A stretch of 64,000 nucleotides of DNA, from NCBI GenBank assembly GCA_001179505.1, contig CDMY01000646.1, positions 240,737 through 304,736 of the forward strand, read 5' to 3'. The number at the start of each line of letters is the position of its first letter. Position 1 is the stretch's first letter. Shown in pieces: positions 1-10,900 of the stretch. The DNA is from Vitrella brassicaformis. Taxonomy: Eukaryota; Sar; Vitrellaceae. Position numbers and translations under genes: made by a program. Below the pieces are notes generated by a model. That model was not told the DNA's origin. It was given only the letters and a program-made list of their open reading frames with translations, and ran no database searches.

Positions 1-45
1 ACACACACAGACAAGAGAAGAAAAGGGAAGACCAGCGAGGACACA
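1..45 (+). repeat. Partial third copy of an inverted-repeat segment at the window edge
   Basis: The first ~45 bases (a CA run, then acaagagaag, then aaaagggaagaccagcgagg) match sequence near the inner end of the left arm (about 13,150-13,193, same strand). They match the right arm even better (about 25,570-25,612, opposite strand), which shares the acaagagaag variant. The match stops after position ~44. In both arms this motif lies upstream of the giant RING-protein gene. A third copy of that gene could therefore lie just outside the window to the left. A short dispersed repeat is the alternative. Confidence 0.55.
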
Positions 46-64
46 GTAAGAATATGTCGATGCA

Positions 65-93
65 CTGTGTGTGTGTGTGTGTGTGTGTGTGTT
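65..93. repeat. (TG)n microsatellite
   Basis: Nearly pure TG dinucleotide run. Similar TG/CA tracts recur through the whole window, in introns and between genes. Around it, positions 46-742 show no convincing gene, only microsatellite-derived open frames. Confidence 0.9.
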
Positions 94-742
94 TGAGGGC
101 GCATGCCTGGATGGCACACACGCACCCTCACACACAGAGAGAGAGAGACCTTCCCCCGTCCCCCTCCCTCTCTGCACACCCTGTTGACATTATGACTGTG
201 TGTGAAGATGGCCTGCCTGCCCATCTAGCTCTGCATTGTGTTCAGGCAGACAGAGAGGCGTCACTATCATCTGTTCAGTCACCCACTCGCTGAGACGGCG
301 TGGGTCAAGAAGGAGAGAGCAGATTAGACGTCTTGCTGACTGACGTGTGTATGTGTGTGTGTGTGTGCGTGTGTCTGTCTGAATGACAATGCATGTGAGC
401 GACTCAGTGTGAAAAAAGTTGATTCAACGCACTGAGTCGAATTCAACGTCATTCAGCAATCGATCAGCGACATACGACAAGAACGCCAGACGTAGCGGTG
501 CGATTTGTTGAATCGTTTGGGTGCAACAGACAACCGAGCAACACGTCTCAACCAGTGCCACAAACAACCAACAGACGGACTTCACGACCAATCAAGGACC
601 GACGAACAAACTCCTTCCGTCACCCATCCACAGCGACGCAATGATGCAGAGGGAACTGAGAGGAGAGGAGAAAGCGCACAACACACACACGAGACACAAC
701 TGCAGTGGCCTACATGCGCACGTCTCTCCCTTTCTCACCGCA

Positions 743-1024
743 TTATCGATTCGAAAAATGCTCACTCTCGAGGCAGGGTCCAAGGATTGTCAGACAGGCT
801 GAGTAGCGGCTGTAGGCACCGGGCCTGTCGCTATGAAAGCTCTTGCCATCAGAGAGGAATAACGAAAAAACTGCCCCCTGGGGCGCCACCTGCACTTGGC
901 CGTCACGCGGCATCAGCAACACGGGATGTTGCTGCTGCACCGCCAGCTGGCCGCCCTGGGCATCGGACAGGAACACGAACGATAAGAGGATGCAAGCAAG
1001 AAGCTTCACGAGCCGCAAACACAT
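743..1024 (-). CDS. Possible small secreted protein, 93 residues, single exon
   Basis: I do not recognise this protein. Translation from the ATG at 1024 opens with a textbook signal peptide: a basic residue near the start (MCLRLVK), a hydrophobic core (LLACILLSFVFL) and a small-residue cleavage region (SDAQG, about residues 20-24). About 70 mostly polar residues with two cysteines follow. No transmembrane segment follows the leader. It is short and isolated, and it stays open at high GC, so chance cannot be excluded; the signal peptide is the only positive evidence. A telomere-like box lies about 170 bases upstream. It could also be the first exon of a longer gene. Confidence 0.4.
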   Translation of the reverse strand: MCLRLVKLLACILLSFVFLSDAQGGQLAVQQQHPVLLMPRDGQVQVAPQGAVFSLFLSDGKSFHSDRPGAYSRYSACLTILGPCLESEHFSNR

Positions 1025-1190
1025 GCCGTCGAACCAGGGAATCCTGCTGCCTGCCTCTAATACCGCTGGCGGTAATCATCCCGACTCTTGGAGCTTTGCT
1101 TGCTTGGGCCGGTTTGCTAGGTTTGCTTTGGGGGCTGTAGCCGTTGCACTCTTGGAGGGAAAATTCATTGGGCGTCGATCTTCCGGTTGG

Positions 1191-1215
1191 AAACCCTAAG
1201 CCCTAGTAAACCCTA
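1191..1215. promoter_or_regulatory. Telo-box cluster (plant-type telomere motif)
   Basis: Two AAACCCTAA-type motifs flank a degenerate CCCTAG unit. The unit is the TTTAGGG telomere repeat found in plants and reported for chromerids. In plants such telo-boxes act in promoters. Here it lies 170 bases upstream of the putative secreted-protein gene on the minus strand and 0.8 kb before the CENP-B-like gene. A scar of an old telomere insertion is the alternative. Confidence 0.45.
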
Positions 1216-1994
1216 AAAGTCATTGGACCCGAGTCACGCTGCTCAAAACTCATCATTTTTGCTCCCGATGAGTGACTGGGGCAGCTATGGCCCGCAGGTA
1301 GTGTGCCCCAGTCAACGCTTTGCCTCTCTCACTCTTGTGTGGCAGTCTTCTGTTCAGGAAGATGGGATGAACGCCCTGCCATTCGCCGAGGAGCATTATC
1401 GTACTAGCCAAGTACATAGAGCACCTGCATGGGTGGCTCGGTACGGAGAACAGGGGGCAGACGCTCACGATGAACCCCATGATCAGGTGCGCCGCATACG
1501 GCATCATATCTGTGGACCCGCTGTGTGTGTCTGTGCCTTTGTGTGTCTGTGCCTGTGATGGGCGATCGGTGATGGACTGCAGACATGCGCTGATGCCAGT
1601 AAGCGGCAAGCTGCAGTGACCACAAAGCCGTGCAGGCAAACACCAATTGTCGATCATGTGGCGGTGTCCTTGTCAGCAGGCCCACTCGACGGTCCACCGG
1701 CTACATCCGGCCAGCATCCCAGCCCCCACATGTCAGGCCCCTTCATGCCGCCGTTTCTGGCTGTCGACCAGGAATACACAGCTCAAGTGAGATAATGAAT
1801 CCAGTGTTCGTTTGTCTTCCGTATCATTTCTTTATCCTCAGCTTTACTATGGCGTCGAATCATCAGCACGGCAACACGGGGCGTCCCCCCCGGCATCTGT
1901 GCCCTTAACAAGACAAGCGACAACCCAAGCCTCACACCAGGTGACATGCACCCTCCCAATGCGCACTGCACCGATGTGGCCTTGTGTATTTCAG

Positions 1995-3574
1995 ATGTCC
2001 AACAAGAGAGCGAACGAGGTGTCGCTTGGCGAGCGGCTGCAGCTGGATGATGAATTCAAGAGGCGAAAGTCAGCCGGTGAGACCATCAGCATGGCCAAGT
2101 TCGAGAAGGAGAAGGGCTTGCTGCCCGGCCGCTACAAGCAGTGGCACGCCCAGCTCGAGAAGCAGAGGAAGACCGGCGTACCATTGACTGACTCGACCAA
2201 GAAGCGCATCAGACCGCCCAAGTACCCGCAGATTGAGGACGACATGCGTCAGTGGTTGGGTGGTCATGACCCCACGAATGTTCGTACCAAGGACATCAGG
2301 GAGCAGGCGATGAAGATCGCCACTCAGCTGGGCGTCGAAGACTTCTCCGCGAGCGACAGGTGGATCGCGGCATTCAGGAAAAGATGGCAGGTAGGGAGAG
2401 GACACTCAGACAAGGCGAAAAATTGCTCATTGTCTCTTTGTCAGCCCCCTGTGCCACCTTCCGAGTCATCTGCTGCCACCGCTGCTGCTGCTGCTGCTTC
2501 AGGCACTGACAGCATCGATGCACTGACGGTGAGGGAATGATATGTGCCATCCAGAATCTCATGTGCCTTACTGCAGGGTCAGGAGGTTGACGAGTCAGCT
2601 GCAGCCCTTGAGGCAGATAGATTCATCGGACCGATTATCGACTCCAACCGACAGGTAGACGGCCTGAACGAGCTGACAACACGCCATGTATATATATGTA
2701 TTCTGTTGGTTGCAGAACACCACCTGCTCACCAGACGACGGAGCAGACCAGCTGTCACAGACATCAGAGCAAAATACTATGAGCGTACGCTAAGAGGGCC
2801 CATCCCTCTGGTGGCGAACGAGCCGTAAATGACCTGTCCCGTTCTCCTTCAGGAACCCACATCTGAGAGCCAACTGACTTACGAGAGGCCGCCGGCTGAG
2901 ATTCACAATGAGGAATGCAATCACCGGGAAGGACCGCCGTCTGAGGTGAGTGGACTGCAATGAAGAGAAAAATCACAAGCGGCTAGGTATTGTGATGCAA
3001 TGTGTGCAGTTACTGTCTGTTTCGTCGGCCGAGTCTGTGGGCAGCACACAGGAGGTCCGAGAGAGACAGACAGGGAGTATCAGGTCGGCTGCTGCAGCCA
3101 CATCTCGTGCCTCTTTGTTGTGCCGTAAGGATGACGGGATTGCGCTGCATCGACCCGCATCACCGCTGCGCCGTCCGTCCACGTCAATCGCCCAGAGCCG
3201 AAGGAACAGAGCAGCGGCAGCAGCGACAGCACAGGCAAAGACAAAGAGAGTGAGTGAGCAATACTCTGTTTTCGTCGTTCGTTCGTTCGTTCGTCACCAT
3301 CTTGTCTTGATAATGATGTTTGGTTTGTGTGTGCAGAAGCGGGGCAAATGCTGTCATTTGGGTACACACACACTGCACACTTATCGGCAACACGCACAAA
3401 CTGCAGCTTCGCTGTGCTGTTTGACCTGACGTGTGTGTGTGTGTGTGTGTGTGCCGGCAGGAATGTGTTGATAACTGCTTTCTCCGTCTTTGGAATCCTG
3501 ACGTGGAGTGAGTAGAGAATGAATGAATCGACCCCACTCACTAGCAAGCATCTTCTTAACCAAACTCTCTCAAA

Positions 3575-3611
<37 letters not shown>

Positions 3612-4274
3612 TGTGTTCCTTTCGTCTCTGCATTGCAGTCCGGATACTCCTGTGTATCTCTGCATTACCATCCAGAGGTACACACACTTTCGCGTCGCGC
3701 AGTGGACAGCAGTCAACACCCCTGTGTGTGTGTGTGTGTGTTGGTGCGCGTCGAACAATCCAATCCCCCACTCACAGGTCTTGTGGATGGCGGTGTTGGT
3801 GGTGTGTCGTTATATGACTCCCTGGATGCCGACAGGGAAGGCATGCTGCTCTCAAACATCGGCGCCCTGCACCAGGAAAGCTACGGACAGACAGAGATCA
3901 GATCCCTCATCTAATTTCTCTGCATCCTTCTCTGCGTATGTGTGTGTGTGTGTGTGTGTGCAGGAGTTGTCATTACAGCGTCAGGCGCTGCAGGCATCGC
4001 AGCAGTCCCTGGAGCAGGAGAGGAAAAACCTCACTGACATTCTCGCTAGCATATCTGACCTTCAACAGTCTTTGAAGGTCAGATACAGGATCTAGGATGA
4101 GAACAAACATGCATACCAGGGACCTGTTCCCCGTCCTTTTGTGTGCAGCGGCTGCGGCTCATGTTGATCAAGTGCATCTCATTGGCCATTCAATTAGATG
4201 CACTTGATCAAATGCCCTCGTATGCCTCTGGAATATATTCGAAATGGCCGAACAAGGGGCCGATTTTTGTCTGA
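1995..4274 (+). CDS. CENP-B/Tc5-type HTH DNA-binding protein with C-terminal coiled coil
   Basis: The first clear exon (from 1995, right after a TTTCAG acceptor) encodes a basic helical region and then a CENP-B/Tc5 transposase-type HTH. Its key residues are KRIRPPKYPQIEDDMRQWL and, after ~25 residues, EDFSASDRWIAAFRKRWQ. This fits the family pattern of P..E..L..W, then F.AS..W...F..R. Exons to ~3,250 join in phase 0 and encode Ala-, Ser- and Arg-rich low complexity. A later exon (3964-4077) is a coiled coil (LQRQALQASQQSLEQERKNL) that splices to one ending at TGA 4272. A frame leading into the coiled coil contains TAA at 3912-3914, so the CDS may end there. Translation could begin further upstream, since the frame before 1940 is open. 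No DDE catalytic domain is visible. It may be a domesticated pogo-like DNA-binding domain that binds chromatin or DNA in the nucleus. Confidence 0.62.
4164..4211. repeat. Perfect 16-bp inverted repeat (hairpin) with 16-nt loop
   Basis: TTGATCAAGTGCATCT at 4164-4179 is followed 16 bases later by its exact reverse complement at 4196-4211. It lies in or just after the last exon of the CENP-B-like gene. It could fold as an RNA hairpin near the 3' end, or be a footprint of a small inverted-repeat element. Confidence 0.85.
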
Positions 4275-4600
4275 TGGAACACAGCTGGCAGCACAAGTTG
4301 GTGATGGATGGCAGCACCAGTCTGATCGATCACCTCTTGTGGGGCTCAGCTTCAGGCATAATATCCGCATGCGTGCCGGATTTACGCACGGCGCGTGTGC
4401 CGGACGTACGCACGCAGAGTCCGTCGTTGGTAGCTGGCGTGAGTGGATTGAGTGGATTGAGTGGGTGGCGTGATTGATTGGGCGAATGGCCCCCCTTTGT
4501 ATCTGCAAGGACAATGGATGGATGGATGGATGGACTGATCCATTTGACTGATTGATTCACCGCTGTCCGTATGTACACAAATGCAATTAAGAGACTCACA
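4275..4600. other. Intergenic, simple repeats only
   Basis: This stretch holds short GAGTGGATT and GGAT repeats and no supported gene. It leads into the left arm of the inverted duplication. Confidence 0.6.
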
Positions 4601-4905
4601 GCCACACAGAAGTAAGAAGGCCTTAAAAACGCTTACGCACATGTACAGTACACACCTAGTGTACACATTCATACGTCTACATGTACGTACATGTATACGT
4701 TTACGTGTATAACCTACTCACTGACGTACGTACGCAGACTGCGGCGTATACACCGATTGATGGATCACTCACTCACTCACTCACTCGGCTGCAAACAAAC
4801 CTTTTCGGCGTCTCTCTTGTCGCGTCGCATCCGTCGCATTTTGCCATAAATGTCACTCATCGATAAATACATATGGACTCATCAAGACAGCACTCACTCA
4901 CTCAC

Positions 4906-7900
4906 TCACTCACCAAAAATGTATCTGACCTCGGAATAGGGCTGCCGACACCTGACACACATCGCACACACACACGGGGGCTGCCCAGTGTGTGCCGGTT
5001 GCCAGCCATTGGATTGCATTGCGTACGTGTGTTCGGGGCAGAGTTTGTCTTCGGTCGGCATGGGGGCCATCCACTTCTCGAAACACTCCTGACACACAAC
5101 CTGACAGACACACACAGACGACACACAGACCTGCACGTACAAACTCGCTGCCATCTCTTCTTCGACTGACTTTATGTCCGCAGGGCAGCAGGATGATGTC
5201 TGGCGGATTCTCGAGACACAGCTGGCACTTGCTCACACTCGACCCAACACCACCACCACCACTGCTGCTGGACGATGGCGCAGCACAGGGGCCATTTGCC
5301 TGTGCCGAGCTGCTGCTGCCACTGACTGGTGGTGGTGGCGGTGGTGAGCCGTTGATACCATCCATGGAGAGAGAGGGGGGCATAGAGGGGGCGGCGGTGT
5401 GGGTGGGGACAGCTGCTGCTGTTGACGATGATGATGATGGCGATGTGCGGTTGGGCTGCTGCTGGTGGCGTAGTTGTATTTCTCTCTCGATAGCCGCCTG
5501 GTGGAGCTGAGTGAGTCGGTGCTGCTCAGAGGCGAGGTCATCCAGCAGCTGACGCACCGACGGCAGATCGAGAGACGACACGTCACCCGCACTGACACGA
5601 CTGCAACACACATCATGAGGGCGAGACGACGGGTGCACGGCTGCTGTCGGTGTGTGTGGTTGGTGACCTGTGTGGTGGTTGCGCCGATGACAGCTGTTGT
5701 TTGAGCGTGAGTATCTCCCGCCTCAGCGGCGCCTCCGCCTCGCGCAGCCGACGCAACTCGACGTCTTTCTCCTGCTCTACACGCGCTGACCTGCACACAC
5801 ACATCAACACACACATGTCATCAGCAGCGTCTGACTCGTTGGTATTCTCTCCCTCCCTCTCTCTCTGGTTGGCCGGCTGACCTGAGTCGTTCTTCCCTCA
5901 GCCGCTGCCTCAGTTGGTCCCTCTCGCGCGTCATGTTGGCCAGGGCCCTCTCGGCCTCCCCGCGCACCTCAGTCTCTCGCTGCTCGATGGCCATCCGGTG
6001 CTGCGCCGACAGCTCCAAAATGGCCGACCGGTGCTCGCCACGCAAAGCGTCCAGCTCCTCTCTGTGCTGCTTGGTGACGGTGTCGGTCTGTGTCTTGGCG
6101 GCCTTGTCGGCCTCCTGGCGCACCTGCTGGCTCACCCGACGCACACGGTCGTCAGCACTGCACACAGACAGACAGACAGACAGACAGGGAGGGAGGGAGG
6201 GAGTGTCTGTGTGTGGTCCTTTAGGTGTGCGTCGGTGCTTACGTCTTTTGTGTCTGTTTGATTTGTTTGTCTTTGTCTTTGAGGATATCCTCGAGAGTGC
6301 TGCGCTGCGCGTCGGCCGCCTTTCTCTCCTTCTCAGCCATTTTCTTCGACGCAGCCGACTCACTGGTCAACCTACACACACATGTTCCCACACACGAGGG
6401 CGTACGGATGGCAGTCAATCAACTGCTTCTCTCCCCCTCTCTCTGGTCACCTTTTGACATCGTCTTGGAGCCGTTTGATGGTCCCGTTGAGTCCATCCTT
6501 CTCCTTCGTGTGTCCGTCCTCGGCCGTCTTGAGTTTCTCGTGTGCGGCCGCCAGCTCCCTCTCTAGTCGGGCACACTTGTCTGTCAGTTTGTCGATCTCG
6601 GCCTGCGACTCATCGGGGTCGGGCTCGCCAGCAGTGGGAGTGGTCGACTCATCCCTGACAGACACACACACATAGGGTCAAGTGTGTGGCGTGGTTCGGA
6701 TCGTTGTCGCTCAGCTCACTGTGTGTGTGCGATCGCCTTGGCTCTTGTGGGCGTGTCCGTGCGTGTGGCGGCATCGGGAGGCGATACTGATACCGCCGAG
6801 CTGCAGGTGATGTCCACAGTGTTTAGAGAATGCAACTTGTGTGCGATCGCCTCTCGTATGACCTTACCTACGACAGCAGCACGCGACATCATCATGACAC
6901 TTGATCGATGCCTTTTCCTTCCCCTCCGGCTCACCTGTCGGTGTCGTGAGGGCCCCTAGTAGTGGCGGCCCCGAGTTCCTTCTGCATGAGCTGCTGGCCT
7001 TTGCTGAGCTCACTGACGAATGCCGTGTGCCACTGGGGCAGCCACTCGCCACGCACATGCCGCAGCGGACCCAACGCAAACACCGCCGACGGATCGCTGC
7101 ACACACACAGAGAGCATGACACTCGTATCACCCACTGGTTGAGATGCCCAGTGCCCATTCCCTCTGTTGGTCACCTTTGCAGTGCTGTGCGGTGGTCCAT
7201 GAAGAACTTCTTGACGGCCCGCAGGAAAGTCTCCCGCGCCTGGGCCCCATCGCACTCACTCGACTCGACACAGCCGAGACCACCGCTTTCCCCCTGCCCT
7301 CTGTTGTGCTGCAGGAATGCCCTCACGATCGCCAGGGTCTCACTCGAGGGCTGTTTGTCGCCCTCTGTGCCCGATGTGACGGTGGCGATGTCGGGGAAGG
7401 CCTCATGGATGGACTCGACCGTGACGGTTCGTGTGGTGCTCGGCGGGGTGGATGGCTGGGTGGCCTTCGGCTTGGGCTTGGGAGTGGTGGGTGCCGGCTT
7501 GGGCTTGGGTTTGGTCTTGTCCTTGTCGGTGAAGATGCCGCGGAAGATGCTGCTGGTGGCCGGCGAGTTGCGGGAGGGAGTGCTGCTGCTCGATACACTC
7601 TTCGGTTGGGGCGAGGGGACAGTCTGCGTGTCGGAAGGGAGCGACAGGAGGCTTGAGAATGTGGCCAGCACATCCACAGGGGTACGATCAGGCCTGTTCA
7701 CACACACATATGGACAAAAACACTTGACCCTGGTTGCGCGTCACTCACCTGGTCGGATACGCCGACTCGACGCGATCCAGCGCGCATGGTCCGCACATGA
7801 GCGACCCTGTGGCACTCTGCACACACAGGCCCGCCGGCGCCTCCCGAATGTACCGCCTCTGCTTTTCGATCATGTCATCGCCCATCAGGTCGTCATGGGT

Positions 7901-10900
7901 GAGCGTGTGCACCAGAGGAATGGTATCCACGAGCCCCTCTGAGCTGCCCGCACACGGCTTGCCGCACCGACAACAGGTCTGTGCCCGCGACTCCGCCCGC
8001 AAGACATACACCAGCCCCCCTGTGCTGCGCGATTCGGCCGATCCCGTCGCCAGCAGGGCCAACACGGCGGCAGGTGGCCACTCTGTGAACGCCTTGGTGA
8101 CGTACTCGTCCGCCAGGCGGATCTTCCTCATCTCGATAGCCGATGTCTCGGCATGACTCACGCATGCGACCCTCACCGCCGACTGGGCCCGGCTGGTCGT
8201 CAGCCGCTCCTTGTGCCGTACCGAGGGCGGCAGGCGCTGCATGACCTGGGCATCGAGGTAGAAGGCCATGGGGAAGACGGCCCCCTTGCTGACCTCCCGC
8301 TCGGCCAGATAATGGGTGTAGTAGTCATCCAGCGACTCGCACGCCAGCGGCTCAGCTGTGTCGGCCCACCAATGCACACCGACAGCATAAATGCGCTCGA
8401 CCTTCGATTTGCATCTCAGGACAGATCGGGGGATATCGAAACTCAGCGGCAGAGTGGTGGTTATCTTGACGCCCTCCAGTCTGCTGATGCGCCCCTCCTG
8501 GTCGACGGCGAACCACTCGTTCGTCTCGAGGGCGGGGTTGGCCGCAGCGGGGTGACTCAGCAAGGGGTTGCGGTTGCTGACTGAGTCGTCCTTGAAGGGT
8601 CCGAAGGCGAAGGCACGCAGCGGCGAGATTGTGCGGTCAGTTTCTGGAGCGCAGGCAATCCAGAGTCCTCCCACGTTGCCGTCGGCTTGCGGGTAGACCA
8701 GCCGCTCGAATGCCATCTTCTCGCCCACGTACACGATATCCTCCGGATAAGTACCGAGCACCGTCCTCTGCTCTTCCTCTGTCGGGCGGAGCAGGTAGGT
8801 GCCGTTGAGGCCGGTGTAGTCGCCGCTCACAGTGAAGCTGCCGTGCCGCCGACCGCCCGTGGGGGCCACGGTGCGGCACTGGTCGAAGTAACCGCGAAAC
8901 GTCGCGTGCCACGCAGACTCCCCCTCTGTGCCGTCCTGCGTCGGCGACTTCGGGGGACCTTGGTCGAGACGGAAGAAAAACAGCAGATCTAGAAGCGGGT
9001 CAGCGGCGACAGCGTCGAGAAGTGTCTGCAGATGAGTCTCCAGGTAAGTGTTGTCGGGTGGCCCTTGCTGCGTCAGGGCGGCCACCACCAGACGGGCAAA
9101 GTCATAGAAGTTGTCCCCTGCGGCGGGGAGGGGCGGGAGGGTGACGTCAGCTGTGTTCGAGGCGTCTTGCTCTTGCACGCGGCGGCGGATGTCTTGCATC
9201 GCCTTGACGAAAGCCACACCGTCGCCCTGACAGCACAGAGGCAGCCAGACAGCCAGAGAAGGAAAGACAGTCAGCCTAGCTCGCTGCACACACTCGTATG
9301 CGTCGTGTCAGTGCATGAAACGGACCTCCATCTCCACGGCAATGGCTTTAAGGACCAACACGATGGTGTTCCACAAGTAGCGCGAGCAGAGTGTCTGATG
9401 CTTCCCGTCGCCTGCGATCAGCCCGGCCTCCTTGTGCAGACTGGCAGCCGCCTCCTCCATGGGCCTGTTGCTGCCGGCCTTGGACAGGGCCTCAGACAGC
9501 TGATCGAGCTGCACACACTCCAACACCTAAACACACGCACACACGTACGTCCATGTGATCTGAGTGGAAGCCATCGCAGATTTCACACACACGCCGACCT
9601 GGCGAACGACAATGCGTCTGAGTCTGAAGAGAGGCCCGAAGGCAGTGTCCGTGAGTTTCTGGGCGAGCCCCTCGAAGACCGCTCGCAGGTCCACACCGCA
9701 CTCCCATGGACCCTCCCGTGCCAGCCGGTCCCCGACGTAGTGAGTGCTACCAAAGGCCGACCCGATGCTCACAGAGCCACTGGCTCCCACAACTGCTGAC
9801 GCGGCCTGGGGCGTCCCTGTGGAATCCTCGTTCATACCGACTGGGTCACCCCCTGCCGCTGGTGTCGATGCCTGACAACGAGTGGTCTCATCTTGGCCAG
9901 TATGTTGCGGGGGCATGCTTGGGGGCATGGCTGTCGATATGTCTTTGGCAGGGACCGGGCCGGCCTCTGATGCAGACGACGCTGCGGGGCCGGTGTCTGC
10001 TTGGCCCGTGTCCGGCTGCTGCCGCTGTGTGGCGATGGGGTTGAGGGCGTGGCTGCAGATGCGCTGGCGGCTGAGATGCCCTGCTGGATGCCAGAGGCGG
10101 ACATCGGGGACGCTGCGAACAGCATCGTCGCGGAAGACGTAGCAATGCCACTGAGGGTAGAGAACAGTGGAGATCTCCGCTGAGCGGGTTACGTGTGTTG
10201 GGGTGTTTTCTTGCCTCGTGTTTGGACGAGTAGTCAGACCCGTGGCATCACCTGCGCCACTAGCCTCGGCGCTCGACGCGTCATCGTCCCTACACGCATC
10301 AAGCAACACATTTATGAGTGAAAGACAGATCAGCAGACCAGTGAATGGCTGGCTGGCTGGCTCATCTCTTCGTACCCTTCAGCACGTCCGGCGGCTTGAG
10401 CCCCGGCACCGGGCAAGGGCTTTGCCATGCTCCGAATCTTCCCAGTACAGCACTTGCTACAGATTAGCCCGCTCGGTCCAAGATGCGTCCACACTCCCTC
10501 CGTACTCAGGTAGGCCAAGTCTTGCTCAGCGGTCTCGGCTGACAGCACATGCACCAGGGGCATATCGCCGGCTGGTCTGCCCACATCCGGCTGGGCACTA
10601 CACCCACCCGTGCAGGTGGTACTGCTCGTGAGCTCTGACCGCACCACAGCAACCGGCCCGCCTTTGAACGGCTCACCGACTAGCCCGCCATTACCCAGCA
10701 GCAGCGCCAATGCATTGAAGGGCCACTGAGTGAAGCGCCTCGACGCCCAATCGTCCGACAGACGCATCAAGCCCCAGCGACGGACGTTTGCCTCCCCATC
10801 GCGCACCAGCAGGGGTCGCTTGCTGACGGGGACAGGCTGAGATGTCGGCAAGTCAGCGAAGAGGGGCTCAGGGTTGTGTGCGGTAGGCGGAAGGTTTTCC

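Noticed and set aside
54-293. Open frame full of CVCV/HTHP residues at the window start
   Set aside because: It is a translation of a TG/CA microsatellite; the same pattern appears in dozens of places on both strands.
505-1140. 211-residue open frame on the plus strand
   Set aside because: No domain, no signal peptide and a composition typical of random high-GC sequence; it overlaps the better-supported minus-strand secreted protein.
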